DNA of 64,000 bases from JBBRHQ01 sp963738305 (GTDB taxonomy: Bacteria > Actinomycetota > Thermoleophilia > Solirubrobacterales > 70-9). Shown here piece by piece: positions 11,903 to 21,565 of the stretch. The notes below the pieces were generated by a model that was not told where the DNA came from, ran no database searches, and saw only the letters and a list, made by a program, of their open reading frames with translations. The position numbers and the translations under genes are program-made. Positions within the stretch are counted from its first letter, which is position 1. The number at the start of each line of letters is the position of its first letter. The stretch covers positions 127,368 to 191,367 of the forward strand of contig CAVTVU010000003.1 in NCBI GenBank assembly GCA_963738305.1. The letters are read 5' to 3'.

Positions 11903-13330
11903 ATGAGCCCCGACGCAGATACGAATACACCAGCAGATGCCGGTCCCGGCGGGACCGGCCCGGCCGATGTCCTGGTGATCTTCGGGATCAGCGGCGATCT
12001 CGCCAAGGTGATGACCTTCCACTCTCTCTACCGGCTCGAGAAGCGGGGGCTTCTGGACTGCCCGATTGTCGGCGTAGCGGTCGACGACTGGACAGTCGAT
12101 GACCTGCGCGAGCGCGCCCGCAGCTCTATCGAGGCCTGCGGAGAGACGGTCGCCGAGGAGGTCTTCGAGCGCCTCGCGGGCCGGCTCTCCTACGTGGCGG
12201 GGGACTTCGGCGACGCCGCTACCTTCGGACGGGTGGGAGAAGCGATCAAGGGAGCCAGGAGCCCGGTCTTCTACCTCGAGATCCCCCCCTTCCTGTTCGG
12301 GCCGGTGATCAAGGGCCTCGCCGATGCGGGGCTGACGAACGACGCGCGCGTCGTGGTCGAGAAGCCCTTCGGGCACGATCTCGCCTCCGCCAAAGCGCTT
12401 GGCGAGGAGATTCACCGCTACATCGACGAGTCGCAGCTCTTTCGGATCGACCACTTCCTCGGCAAGATGGGCCTCACCGAGATCCTCTTCCTGCGGTTCG
12501 CCAACTCGGTCCTGGAGCCGATCTGGAATCGCAACTACATCGCCTCGGTGCAGATCACCATGGCCGAGAGCTTCGGGGTCGAGGACCGTGGTCATTTCTA
12601 TGACCCGGTCGGGGCGCTTCGGGACGTCGTCGTCAACCACCTGATGCAGGTGGTCGGCGCCGCGGCGATGGAGCCACCGTCGGGAGGAGACGCAGGCACT
12701 CTGAAGGACGGGCTCTTGGCGGTCTTCCGCTCGATGCGGGAGGCCAACCCCGCCCACTACGTGCGGGGTCAGTACGAGGGCTACCTCGATATCGACGGCG
12801 TGGCGAGCGACTCCAGCACCGAGACCTATGCGGCGCTTCGGCTGGAGATCGAGAACTGGCGCTGGGCGGGCGTTCCGTTCTTCATCCGGACCGGCAAGCA
12901 CCTTCCGGTCACCCAGACGGAGCTGCGGCTCGTCTTCAAGGAGCCGCCCAACCTTGGATTCTTCCCCAAACGTCCCCAGCCCGACCAGCTTGTGATGAAG
13001 CTCGATCCGAGCACCGGTGTCATGCTGCTCGTCGACGCCCAGCGAAGCGGCGCCGTCGAGCCGGAGCAGATCCACCTCGACATGGAGTTCGCCGAGGAAG
13101 GCGGCGAGGGGCCAACGCCCTACGAGGTGCTGCTGAAGGCGGCGATGGACGGCCAGACCACGCGTTTCAAGCGCCAGGACATCGTCGAGGAAAACTGGCG
13201 GGTGCTGCAGCCGCTGCTCGATGCGCCGCCCCCGGTACACCCCTACGCCAAGGGCTCCTGGGGGCCCGAGGCGGCCAACGACCTGGTCGCTGGCCACGGG
13301 CGCTGGCACGAGCCCTGGATCACCTCGTGA
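11903..13330 (+). CDS. zwf: Glucose-6-phosphate 1-dehydrogenase
   Basis: Oxidises glucose 6-phosphate to 6-phosphogluconolactone and reduces NAD(P)+. The 475-aa protein has the dinucleotide motif IFGISGDLAK, the active-site RIDHFLGK (usually RIDHYLGKE), EKPFGHDLASA and NHLMQV. ATG at 11903 is preceded by about 25 variable residues before the Rossmann motif. It heads a coupled operon: the stop overlaps the GTG of the GH15 gene by 4 bp. The downstream partners (6-phosphogluconolactonase, Gnd) are not in the window. The altered catalytic-loop residues are unusual but the family is clear. Confidence 0.94.
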   Translation: MSPDADTNTPADAGPGGTGPADVLVIFGISGDLAKVMTFHSLYRLEKRGLLDCPIVGVAVDDWTVDDLRERARSSIEACGETVAEEVFERLAGRLSYVAGDFGDAATFGRVGEAIKGARSPVFYLEIPPFLFGPVIKGLADAGLTNDARVVVEKPFGHDLASAKALGEEIHRYIDESQLFRIDHFLGKMGLTEILFLRFANSVLEPIWNRNYIASVQITMAESFGVEDRGHFYDPVGALRDVVVNHLMQVVGAAAMEPPSGGDAGTLKDGLLAVFRSMREANPAHYVRGQYEGYLDIDGVASDSSTETYAALRLEIENWRWAGVPFFIRTGKHLPVTQTELRLVFKEPPNLGFFPKRPQPDQLVMKLDPSTGVMLLVDAQRSGAVEPEQIHLDMEFAEEGGEGPTPYEVLLKAAMDGQTTRFKRQDIVEENWRVLQPLLDAPPPVHPYAKGSWGPEAANDLVAGHGRWHEPWITS

Positions 13331-15210
13331 ACGCCGAGGAGGTGACGCCGCAGAGCGCCGCCGCGCCCTCGCCGTTTCCCCCGATCGCCGACTACGCCTT
13401 TCTCTCCAACTGTCACACCGGCGCCCTGATCGCGCCGGACGGATCGATCGACTGGCTCTGCGTTCCCAGCTTCGACTCACCGAGCATCTTCGGCAACCTG
13501 CTCGACCGCGAGGCGGGCTCCTTCCGTCTCGGGCCCTTCGGCACCAATGTCCCCTCGGCGAGGATCTACGAGCCGGGGACGAACACGCTCCTGACCACCT
13601 GGAAGACCCCGACCGGTTGGGTGATCGTGCGCGATGCGCTGACCATGGGCCCGATCCGCCGCGAGGACACGGTCACCCCGCACACGCGGCCGCCCGTGGA
13701 CGAGGACGCCGATCACCTGCTGGTGCGAACCGTCCTCTGCCTGGACGGCAGCGTTGAGATGGAGCTGATCTGCGAGCCGCTCTTCGACTACGGCAGCACT
13801 CCGGCCGAGTGGACGATGGCGGAGGGAGAGGAGGGCACCGCGGACGCGAGCGGTGCCGGTCTCACCGTGCGACTGAGAAGCGACATCCCGATGGGCATCG
13901 AGGGGGACTGGGTGCGGGGCCGCCACGAACTCAGGCAGGGTGAGCAGGCATTCTGTTCGCTGTCGTGGGCCGAGCAGCTGGACTCGCCTGCCGATGTCGA
14001 TGAGGCGACCGGACGACTGGCCGCCACGACCAGATTCTGGCGGGGATGGCTCGGCCGGGCCCGCCTTCCCGATCATCGCTGGCGCGAGCCGATCCAACGC
14101 TCGGCCCTGGCCATCAAGGGCCTCACCTACATGCCGACGGGCGCGACCGTGGCGGCGCTGACCACGTCATTGCCCGAGACTCCGGGCGGCGAGCGAAACT
14201 GGGATTACCGCTTCACCTGGATCCGCGACTCGACCTTCACTCTCCAGGCACTGCACTTCCTCAACCTCGACTGGGAGGCCGACGAGTTCATGCAGTTCGT
14301 CGCCGACCTCGAGCCCAACGAGGACGGCGCGCTGCAGATCATGTATGGGATCGACGGTCGCCGTGATCTGACCGAGCGCACCCTCGACGAGCTCTCCGGC
14401 TACGCGGGGGCGAGCCCGGTGCGGGTCGGAAACGGCGCCTTCGACCAGCGCCAGAACGACGTCTTCGGCGCGGTGCTGGACTCGATCCACCTCCACACTC
14501 GCCGCAGCCAGCGATTGCCCCGGCGGCTGTGGCCGATCGTCCAGACTCAGGCCAAATGCGCGACCGAGGTCTGGCAGCAGCCCGATCAGGGCATCTGGGA
14601 GGCTCGCGGCGCTCCCCAGCATTACGTCTCCTCGAAGCTGATGTGCTGGGTGGCGCTCGACCGCGCCGCGAAGCTTGCCGAGATCCGGGGGGACCCGAAG
14701 CCGGCCGAGGCCTGGCGTGCGACCTCGGAGGAGATCAAGGAGGACATCCTCGCCAACGGTCTGCGGGACGGCGTGCTGCGCCAGCACTACTCCACCGACG
14801 CCCTCGACGCCTCGACCCTGCTCGCGGCGCTCTTCGGCTTTCTGCCCGGTGAGGACGAACGGCTTCGAAAGAGCGTTCTGGCGATCGCCGACGACCTCAC
14901 CGAGGACGGCTTCGTCCTGCGCTACCGCACCGGAGAGACCGACGACGGTCTCTCCGGCAAGGAGGGCAGCTTCCTGATCTGTTCCTTCTGGCTGGTCTCA
15001 GCCCTGGCGATCGTCGGTGCGGAGCAGCGGGCCCGCGACCTGATGGAGCGCCTGCTCAGCGTCGACTCTCCCCTCGGCCTCTTTGCGGAGGAGTTCGATA
15101 CCGACACCGGCCGCCACCTCGGCAACTTCCCCCAGGCCTTCTCCCACCTCGCCCTGATCGAGGCCGCGGCGCGGATAATTCTCGCCGAGCGACTGGAGGA
15201 GTACAGATGA
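13327..15210 (+). CDS. Glycoside hydrolase family 15 protein, trehalase/glucoamylase type
   Basis: A 627-aa cytosolic-looking enzyme with no signal peptide. The start PIADYAFLSNCHTGALIAPD and FDSPSIFGNLLDREAG match the mycobacterial GH15 trehalase group (Rv2402 type). The (alpha/alpha)6 barrel begins around residue 255, with YRFTWIRDSTFTLQAL and, later, EGSFLICSFWLVSALA carrying the catalytic-region acids. It is translationally coupled to both zwf and the GMC oxidoreductase by 4-bp overlaps. The context suggests it releases glucose, probably from trehalose, for the oxidation genes around it. Substrate is inferred, not proven. Confidence 0.9.
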   Translation: MNAEEVTPQSAAAPSPFPPIADYAFLSNCHTGALIAPDGSIDWLCVPSFDSPSIFGNLLDREAGSFRLGPFGTNVPSARIYEPGTNTLLTTWKTPTGWVIVRDALTMGPIRREDTVTPHTRPPVDEDADHLLVRTVLCLDGSVEMELICEPLFDYGSTPAEWTMAEGEEGTADASGAGLTVRLRSDIPMGIEGDWVRGRHELRQGEQAFCSLSWAEQLDSPADVDEATGRLAATTRFWRGWLGRARLPDHRWREPIQRSALAIKGLTYMPTGATVAALTTSLPETPGGERNWDYRFTWIRDSTFTLQALHFLNLDWEADEFMQFVADLEPNEDGALQIMYGIDGRRDLTERTLDELSGYAGASPVRVGNGAFDQRQNDVFGAVLDSIHLHTRRSQRLPRRLWPIVQTQAKCATEVWQQPDQGIWEARGAPQHYVSSKLMCWVALDRAAKLAEIRGDPKPAEAWRATSEEIKEDILANGLRDGVLRQHYSTDALDASTLLAALFGFLPGEDERLRKSVLAIADDLTEDGFVLRYRTGETDDGLSGKEGSFLICSFWLVSALAIVGAEQRARDLMERLLSVDSPLGLFAEEFDTDTGRHLGNFPQAFSHLALIEAAARIILAERLEEYR

Positions 15211-16787
15211 GCTCCTACGACGTGATCGTGATCGGCAGCGGCGCCGGCGGGGGGACGCTTGTCAACCGGCTCGCCCTTTCGGGCAAGCGGATCCTCCTGC
15301 TCGAGCGCGGCGACTGGCTCATCCGGGAGCCGCAGAACTGGTCCGCCGGGTCGGTCTTCGTCGAGAATCGCTACATCTCCGAGGACACCTGGTATGACGC
15401 CGACGGGAAGCCGTTCCAGCCGCAGGTCCACTATTTCGTCGGCGGGGCGACCAAGCTCTACGGCGCCGCGCTCTACCGCCTCCGCCAGGAGGACTTCGGC
15501 GAGCTTCGCCACCACGACGGCATCTCCCCGGCCTGGCCCCTCCCCTACGAGCAGTTCGAGCCCTACTACACCGAGGCCGAGCGGCTCTACCGGGTCCACG
15601 GCGCCCGCGGCGAGGACCCGACCGAGCCGCCCGCAAGCGCCGAATACCCGTTCCCCGCCGTCTCCCACGAGCCCCGGATCCAGCAGCTGGCCGACGACCT
15701 CGCGGCCGAGGGCCTGCAGCCCTTCCACGCTCCCTGCGGGGTGATGCTCAACGAGGAGAACATGCCCTACAGCGCCTGCGTGCGCTGTGCGACCTGCGAC
15801 GGGTTTCCCTGCCTTGTTCATGCCAAGTCCGACGCCGAGGTGCTCGCGGTGCGCCCGGCGCTCGAGCACCCGAACGTCACCCTGCTGACCGGCGCCGAGG
15901 CGGTGAGGCTGAACACGGATGGCTCAGGCAACACCGTCACGGCGGTCGAGGTGGAGCGGGGCGGGGAGCGGGAGACGCACTCGGCGGACATCATGGTCGT
16001 CTCCTGCGGCGCGGCAAACTCGGCCAAGCTGCTCCTCGCCTCGGCCAGCGACCGGCACCCCAACGGACTCGCCAACTCCTCCGACCAGGTCGGGCGCAAC
16101 TACATGTTCCACGCCAGCCGGGCGGTGCTGGCTCTGTCCAAGGAGGAGAACCCGACCGTATTTCAGAAGACCCTGGGCGTCAACGACTTCTATTTCGGCT
16201 CCGACGAGTTCGAGTTCCCGATGGGCAACATCCAGATGGTCGGCAAGTCGCAGGCCGAGATGTTCCGGGGTGAGAAGCCGATCGAGACGGCGCTGGCGCC
16301 GGAGTTCGCGCTGGGTGACGTCGCCAGGCACGCGGTCGACTTCTGGCTCTCGACCGAGGACTTGCCGAAGCCCGAGAACCGGGTAACGCTCAGCGACGAC
16401 GGCAAGGTGAAGCTCTCCTATACGCCGACCAACGACGTGCCCAAGCAGCAGCTCTTCGAGCAGCTCAAGTCGATGCTCGGCAATCTCGGCATGCACCACC
16501 ACCTGATTCCCCGCAACGCGTACCTGAAGACCGACATCCCGGTGGCGGGCGTCGCCCATCAGGCCGGTACCTGCCGCTTCGGCGAAGATCCGGGGAGCTC
16601 CGTCCTGGACCCCGACTGCAGGGCCCATGAGCTGGACAACCTCTACGTCGTCGACACCAGCTTCTTCCCGAGCATCGGTGCGGTGAATCCGGCGCTGACC
16701 GCGATGGCGAACGGGTTACGGGTTGGCGACCATCTGCTGGAGCGCCTCGGAGTCTCCGCCTCATCCGGGGCCGACGGTGGCGGCTGA
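15207..16787 (+). CDS. GMC-family FAD oxidoreductase
   Basis: A 526-aa flavoprotein of the glucose-methanol-choline family. The N-terminal FAD motif is VIGSGAGGGTLVNRLALSGK, the middle holds VGGATKLYGAALYRLR, and the C-terminal substrate-cap end has HQAGTCRFGEDP and the GMC signature region VDTSFFPSIGAVNPALTAMA, with the conserved histidine and asparagine. A Cys-rich stretch (CVRCATCDGFPCLVHAKSD) at about residue 190 is typical of the sub-group that oxidises sugars or sterols. It overlaps GH15 by 4 bp and NDH-2 by 11 bp. The exact alcohol or sugar substrate is unknown; the context suggests a sugar. Confidence 0.88.
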   Translation: MSSYDVIVIGSGAGGGTLVNRLALSGKRILLLERGDWLIREPQNWSAGSVFVENRYISEDTWYDADGKPFQPQVHYFVGGATKLYGAALYRLRQEDFGELRHHDGISPAWPLPYEQFEPYYTEAERLYRVHGARGEDPTEPPASAEYPFPAVSHEPRIQQLADDLAAEGLQPFHAPCGVMLNEENMPYSACVRCATCDGFPCLVHAKSDAEVLAVRPALEHPNVTLLTGAEAVRLNTDGSGNTVTAVEVERGGERETHSADIMVVSCGAANSAKLLLASASDRHPNGLANSSDQVGRNYMFHASRAVLALSKEENPTVFQKTLGVNDFYFGSDEFEFPMGNIQMVGKSQAEMFRGEKPIETALAPEFALGDVARHAVDFWLSTEDLPKPENRVTLSDDGKVKLSYTPTNDVPKQQLFEQLKSMLGNLGMHHHLIPRNAYLKTDIPVAGVAHQAGTCRFGEDPGSSVLDPDCRAHELDNLYVVDTSFFPSIGAVNPALTAMANGLRVGDHLLERLGVSASSGADGGG

Positions 16788-18114
16788 GCCGGCAGAGGGG
16801 TCGCGACGCAAGGTCGTGATCGTCGGTGGCGGGTTCGGCGGCATCGCCGCAGCCCGCGAGCTGGGGAGCGCCGAGCTCGATCTGACCCTGGTGGACCGCA
16901 CCAACCACCAGCTGTTCCAGCCGCTGCTCTATCAGGTCGCCGCCGGAGCGCTGTCGGAGGGGGAATGCGCGACGCCGATCCGCACGATGCTGAGGCGCCA
17001 GGCGAACACCACCGTGCTGATGGCCGAGGTCACCGGGATCCACCCCGGCAGCCGCCAGGTCTCACTCGACACTGGCGAGCAGCTCGATTACGACAGCCTG
17101 ATCCTCGCCGGCGGCGCCCAGACCTCCTACTTCGGGCACGACGACTGGGCGGACGTCAGCTTCGGGCTGAAGTCGCTCTCTGATGCGGTCACCCTGCGGG
17201 GGCGGATCTTCGGCGCTTTCGAGCATGCCGAGCGGGCAACCAGCCAGGCCGAGCGCGACGAATGGCTGACCTTCGTCATCGTCGGCGGCGGGGCCACGGG
17301 AGTAGAGGTCAGCGGCGCGCTGGCGATCCTCGCCCATGACGTGCTGGAGCGCGACTTCAGGCGGATCGACTCCGGCGGGGCGAGGATCGTCCTGATCGAC
17401 GCCGGGGACCGCCTCGTCCCGGCATTCAGCGAGTCGCTCTCGGCGAAGGCGGCCGAAGGTCTCACCGCGCTCGGGGTGACCGTGCGTGAGGGGGCGAAGG
17501 CGACCTCGATCGACCGCCACGGCATCGAGATCGAGTTGGACTCCTCGACCGAGAGGATCGCCGCCCGAACCGTGATCTGGGCGGCCGGGGTCCGCGCCGC
17601 CGGCTTGGCGGGGATCGCCGCTGAGGCCACCGGGGCCAAGGCCGACCGAGCCGGGCGGCTGGAGGTGGGGGAGGACTGCGCCCTGCCCGGACATCCGGAG
17701 ATCTCGGTGATCGGCGACATGGCGAGCCATCCCGGCCCCGGCGGCAAGCCGTTGCCCGGGCTGGCCACGGTCGCGATCCAGCAGGCCCGCCACGTAGCCA
17801 AGGCGATCAGGTCTGGGCAGGTGGGGGCCTCCACCCCGTTCCGCTACCTCGACAAGGGAGCCCTGGCGGTGATCGGGCGCGGCAAGGCCGTCTGCGAGGT
17901 CCGGGGCCGCCAGGTTTCGGGGCGCCTCGCCTTCTACATGTACCTCAGCATCCACCTCTACTACCTCGGCGGCGCGCCCGGTCACCGCCTCGGCGTGCTC
18001 GGGAGATGGATCAGCGCCCGCTCCGGCAATCCCGGGGAGCGCATCATCGAGGCCGAGCTCGCGCCCCGCGAGCCGCCCGATACCGACCCCGGCGGGGACC
18101 GATCGCCGCGGTGA
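16777..18114 (+). CDS. ndh: Type II NADH:quinone oxidoreductase (NDH-2-like)
   Basis: Single-subunit flavoprotein that passes electrons from NADH to the quinone pool without pumping protons. From GTG 16777 the protein is 445 aa: FAD motif VVIVGGGFGGIAAARELG, HQLFQPLLYQVAAGALS, NADH motif FVIVGGGATGVEVSGAL, and the quinone-side ending VIGDMASHPGPGGKPLPGLA with AIQQARHVAKAI. A C-terminal amphipathic segment (LAFYMYLSIHLYYLGG) fits membrane attachment. It is the last gene of the zwf-GH15-GMC-ndh unit, suggesting that NADH made by sugar oxidation is handed to quinone. Confidence 0.92.
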   Translation: MAAEPAEGSRRKVVIVGGGFGGIAAARELGSAELDLTLVDRTNHQLFQPLLYQVAAGALSEGECATPIRTMLRRQANTTVLMAEVTGIHPGSRQVSLDTGEQLDYDSLILAGGAQTSYFGHDDWADVSFGLKSLSDAVTLRGRIFGAFEHAERATSQAERDEWLTFVIVGGGATGVEVSGALAILAHDVLERDFRRIDSGGARIVLIDAGDRLVPAFSESLSAKAAEGLTALGVTVREGAKATSIDRHGIEIELDSSTERIAARTVIWAAGVRAAGLAGIAAEATGAKADRAGRLEVGEDCALPGHPEISVIGDMASHPGPGGKPLPGLATVAIQQARHVAKAIRSGQVGASTPFRYLDKGALAVIGRGKAVCEVRGRQVSGRLAFYMYLSIHLYYLGGAPGHRLGVLGRWISARSGNPGERIIEAELAPREPPDTDPGGDRSPR

Positions 18115-18164
18115 TGCGCCCCCCCTTCTGTTCCTGCCGTCGTCCCCGGGTGAAGTGGATGGCT

Positions 18165-19058
18165 CTATCCCCCCGTCCGTCCGGCACGCCGGCCGAGCGC
18201 GCGCTGACCGACCAGCGCCGCCGAAGCTCCCAGGACCATCATCGCCACGTTGGTCCCGAGTACGGCCAGCGCCCCGCCCGCCTTGCCCGTGTCCCCCAGC
18301 CCGATGACGACGCCCAGATAGGCGGCGGCGGGGATCGTCGTCACCGAGATCGCGACGCCGACAGCCGAGCTGGCGCGTGTCTCCAGGGCCAGCATGCCCG
18401 CGATTCCAGCGGCGAAGGCGACGACGATCGTCTCATCGTTGACGCTGGTCAGGCTGCGGAGCACGGTCGCGTCGATGTCGAAACCGCCCGGAATCAGGTT
18501 GAACGCGTCCTGGGCCAGGGCGGAGACCGCCGCCGCGCCGGTCGCGGCGGCCATGCCCAGGGCGAGGGTCAGCAGCGCTCGGGCGGCGAGCTTAGTGTTG
18601 CGGCTCGAGACTCCGACGGCGATCGCCGTGATCGGCAGCAGGTCGGGGCTGACCGCCATCGCGCCGACGATCAGGATCCCGTTGCGATCGATGACGCCGT
18701 AACCGGCGATTACGCCGGCCACCAGCATGAAGGCCAGGTAGTGGTAGACGGGGCGGGCATTCAGCCGGGCGCTGCCCAGGACGTCCTCCCAGATCAAGGT
18801 GTCGTCGGCCCGGGCGCCCATGAACCTGCCCAGCTCCTCGGCGCGGGTCAGGGTGATCTCATCATCGGGCACTCCCAGCCGCCGCAGCTCGGCCACCACC
18901 CGGTCGACCGAGTGGCGTCCGACGCTCGCCGAGACCACGTAGTGCCCGCCGCGGGTGGCGGCGAGGGCGCGGACCCGGCTGACGCCCTCGGACCGATCGA
19001 GCAGCCGCTCCACGCGATCCATTTCCTCCGCCGGCCCGAAGACCTCGAGCCGGATCAT
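18165..19058 (-). CDS. DUF389-family membrane protein
   Basis: A 297-aa protein with a soluble N-terminal domain of about 100 residues (LEVFGPAEEMDRVERLLD) and then five or more transmembrane segments (VYHYLAFMLVAGVIAGYGVI, ILIVGAMAVSPDLLPI). The layout matches the DUF389 (TIGR00341-type) family, whose function is not established. ATG at 19058 is preferred; the longer start at 19199 would overlap the divergent cydA. It converges with ndh, 50 bp away, and diverges from cydA by 105 bp. Confidence 0.85.
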   Translation of the reverse strand: MIRLEVFGPAEEMDRVERLLDRSEGVSRVRALAATRGGHYVVSASVGRHSVDRVVAELRRLGVPDDEITLTRAEELGRFMGARADDTLIWEDVLGSARLNARPVYHYLAFMLVAGVIAGYGVIDRNGILIVGAMAVSPDLLPITAIAVGVSSRNTKLAARALLTLALGMAAATGAAAVSALAQDAFNLIPGGFDIDATVLRSLTSVNDETIVVAFAAGIAGMLALETRASSAVGVAISVTTIPAAAYLGVVIGLGDTGKAGGALAVLGTNVAMMVLGASAALVGQRALGRRAGRTGG

Positions 19059-19163
19059 GAAGCGAACCCGAAGCTCCGCGGCGACATCGTCCGGGATTAT
19101 CTCGCTCCCGCCATGGGCAGCGGATCTGCCGGCCTGTCTTTGCCGGGTGAGAGGATCTGAGCG

Positions 19164-20561
19164 GTGAACACTCTGATCGACGCGATCCCGATTGCCCACG
19201 CGTCAAACCTGCTCGCCGCCCGCGAGCAGATGGCCTTCACCCTCGCCTTCCACATCGTCCTCTCCTGCCTCGGAGTCGCCTTCCCGGCGATCATCCTGAT
19301 CGCCAACTACAAGGGGTGGCGTAAGGACGACCCCGATGCGATGGAGCTGGCGCGGCGCTGGTCGAAGGTGATGGCGGTGACCTTCGCCGTCGGGGCGGTG
19401 ACCGGAACCGTCCTCTCTTTTGAGTTCGGCCTGCTCTGGCCGGAGTTCATGAAGCGCTTCGGGAGCGTGATCGGGGTCGGCTTCGCGATCGAGGGGATCT
19501 TCTTCTTCACCGAGGCGATCTTCCTCGCGATCTACATCTACGGCTGGAAGCGGCTGAGCCCGAAGGCGCACTTCTGGACCGGGGTGCCGCTGTTCATAAC
19601 CGGGATCGGGGGGGCCTTCTCTATCGTCGCCGTCAACTCCTGGATGAACCAGCCGCAGGGCTTCACCCTGGACGCCGCCGGCAAGGTGACCGACACCGAT
19701 CCGGTCAAGATCCTCCTCAACCCGGCGACCGGATACGAGGTCCCGCACATGATCCTCGCCGCCTACATCGTCACCGGGATGCTGGTCGCCTCGGTCTACG
19801 CGGTCGGGATGCTGAAGGGCCGCCGCGACCGCCACCACCGGCTCGGGCTGCTGATCCCGCTGACCGTCGCCCTCGCCCTCTCACCGGTCCAGTTCATGGT
19901 CGGTGACACCGCGGCGAGGGAGGTGGCCGACAAGCAGCCTGCCAAGTTCGCCGGGATGGAGTGCATCCACAAGACCGGCCGCGACCAGACCGAGTACATC
20001 GGCGGGCGCTGCACCTCGACCGGGATCAAGGGCGGCATCGGCATTCCCGGCCTCGACTCTTTCCTGGTCGGCTTCAGCACCAACACCAAGGTCACGGGGC
20101 TCGACGCCTTCCCGCCGAAGAACCGCCCGCCCGCCAACACCCTGCTCCATCTCGCTTTCGACTTCATGGTCGGGATCGGCTCGGCCTTCATCGCGCTGGG
20201 GGCGTGGGTGGCCTTCGTCTGGTGGCGAAAGCGCGATATCCCGCGGACGGTCTGGTTCCTGCGGATCATCTCGGTTTGCGGTGTGGCCGCGGTGATGACC
20301 CTCTGGGCGGGCTGGATCGTCACCGAGGTCGGACGCCAGCCGTGGATCGTCCAGGGATATATGCGCACGGCCGAGGCAGTCACCCCGGCGAACGGAGTCT
20401 GGTACAGCCTGGCCACCGTGCTGGTGCTCTACGGGGCGCTCGGCACCACGGCGATCCTGGTCCTGCGGCGGATGGCGAGGCGCTGGCGCGAGGGCGCCCC
20501 CGAGGACGAGCAGGGCACTCCCTATGCGCCGCCGGTCGAAACGGCGGGCGAGGCCCGATGA
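19164..20561 (+). CDS. cydA: Cytochrome bd ubiquinol oxidase subunit I
   Basis: Haem-bearing subunit of the bd terminal oxidase in the plasma membrane. The 465-aa protein has the haem b595 ligand region AFTLAFHIVLSCLG near residue 25, the b558 histidine in PHMILAAYIVTGMLVA, and the GRQPW motif (EVGRQPWIVQGYMRT). The quinol Q-loop is short, as in CIO-type enzymes. GTG at 19164 follows the gap to DUF389. The stop overlaps cydB (ATGA). With NDH-2 upstream, it gives a complete proton-non-pumping NADH to oxygen route encoded within 5 kb. Confidence 0.96.
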   Translation: MNTLIDAIPIAHASNLLAAREQMAFTLAFHIVLSCLGVAFPAIILIANYKGWRKDDPDAMELARRWSKVMAVTFAVGAVTGTVLSFEFGLLWPEFMKRFGSVIGVGFAIEGIFFFTEAIFLAIYIYGWKRLSPKAHFWTGVPLFITGIGGAFSIVAVNSWMNQPQGFTLDAAGKVTDTDPVKILLNPATGYEVPHMILAAYIVTGMLVASVYAVGMLKGRRDRHHRLGLLIPLTVALALSPVQFMVGDTAAREVADKQPAKFAGMECIHKTGRDQTEYIGGRCTSTGIKGGIGIPGLDSFLVGFSTNTKVTGLDAFPPKNRPPANTLLHLAFDFMVGIGSAFIALGAWVAFVWWRKRDIPRTVWFLRIISVCGVAAVMTLWAGWIVTEVGRQPWIVQGYMRTAEAVTPANGVWYSLATVLVLYGALGTTAILVLRRMARRWREGAPEDEQGTPYAPPVETAGEAR

Positions 20562-21565
20562 GTAAGGCCGACATCGCCGCCGGGGTCCTCTGGTTCGGCG
20601 CCACCGCCTACGCGCTGTTCGGCGGGGCCGACTTTGGCGGCGGCTTCTGGGACCTCCTCGCCGGCGACGCCGAGACCGGCGCGCGCCCGCGGGCGCTGAT
20701 CCAGCGCTCGCTGACTCCCGTCTGGGAGGCCAATCACGTCTGGCTGATCTTCATCCTCGTCGTCCTCTGGACCTCCTTTCCCAAGGCATTCGCGGCGATC
20801 ATGACGACGCTCTATATCCCCCTGGCGTTGGCCGCCGTAGGGGTCGTCCTGCGCGGCGCGGGATTCGCATTCCGCAAGGAGATCGAGGGCCTGGCCGGGC
20901 GGCGGGCGGCTGGGGCGACCTTTGCCCTCTCATCGGTTCTGACGCCTTTCTTCATGGGGGCGGTGGTCGGTGCGATCGCGACCGGGAGGGTGCCGGCGTC
21001 AGGAGACGGCGATCCGATCTCGAGCTGGCTGGAGCCCGCGCCGCTCTTCTTCGGAGTCGTCTTCGTCGCCACCGGCGCCTATCTGGCCGCGGTGCTGCTG
21101 ATCGGCGATGCGGCCAGGTCCGGCGATCAGGGCATGGAGCGCTACTTCGCCCGTCGCGCTCTGGGGGCGTCGGTGGTAGCGGGTGCCGCGGCGGCGGCGG
21201 GGCTCATCGACCTCCACGCCAACGGCCGCTATGTCTACGACAGGCTGACCAGCGAGGCGCTGCCGCTGGTCATCCTCTCGTTGCTCTGCGGCCTTGCCGT
21301 GCTCGTCCTGCTGGTCCGGGTCGATCACCGCTGGGTCCGGCCACTCGCCGGGGGCGCCGTGGTCGGGGTGATCTGGGGCTGGGGGGTGGCGCAGTTCCCC
21401 TACCTGCTGCCGACCAGCCTGAAGATCAACGAGGCCGCCGCTCCCAATCCGACCCTGACAACGGTGCTGGTGGTCTTCCTCGCCGCCGCCGTCTTGGTGC
21501 TTCCGTCGCTGGGCCTCCTTTACACCCTCAGCCAGCGCCACGTCGTCGGCGAGGTGGACCGCTGA
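20558..21565 (+). CDS. cydB: Cytochrome bd ubiquinol oxidase subunit II
   Basis: Second subunit of the bd oxidase, 335 aa with eight to nine hydrophobic segments. Family features include the early GGADFGGGFWDLL, WEANHVWLIFILVVLWTSFP and FRKEIEGL. The ATG overlaps the cydA stop, so the two are made in equal amounts. No small CydX-type ORF or cydCD exporter is seen directly downstream; a HAD gene follows with a 4-bp overlap. Confidence 0.95.
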   Translation: MSKADIAAGVLWFGATAYALFGGADFGGGFWDLLAGDAETGARPRALIQRSLTPVWEANHVWLIFILVVLWTSFPKAFAAIMTTLYIPLALAAVGVVLRGAGFAFRKEIEGLAGRRAAGATFALSSVLTPFFMGAVVGAIATGRVPASGDGDPISSWLEPAPLFFGVVFVATGAYLAAVLLIGDAARSGDQGMERYFARRALGASVVAGAAAAAGLIDLHANGRYVYDRLTSEALPLVILSLLCGLAVLVLLVRVDHRWVRPLAGGAVVGVIWGWGVAQFPYLLPTSLKINEAAAPNPTLTTVLVVFLAAAVLVLPSLGLLYTLSQRHVVGEVDR

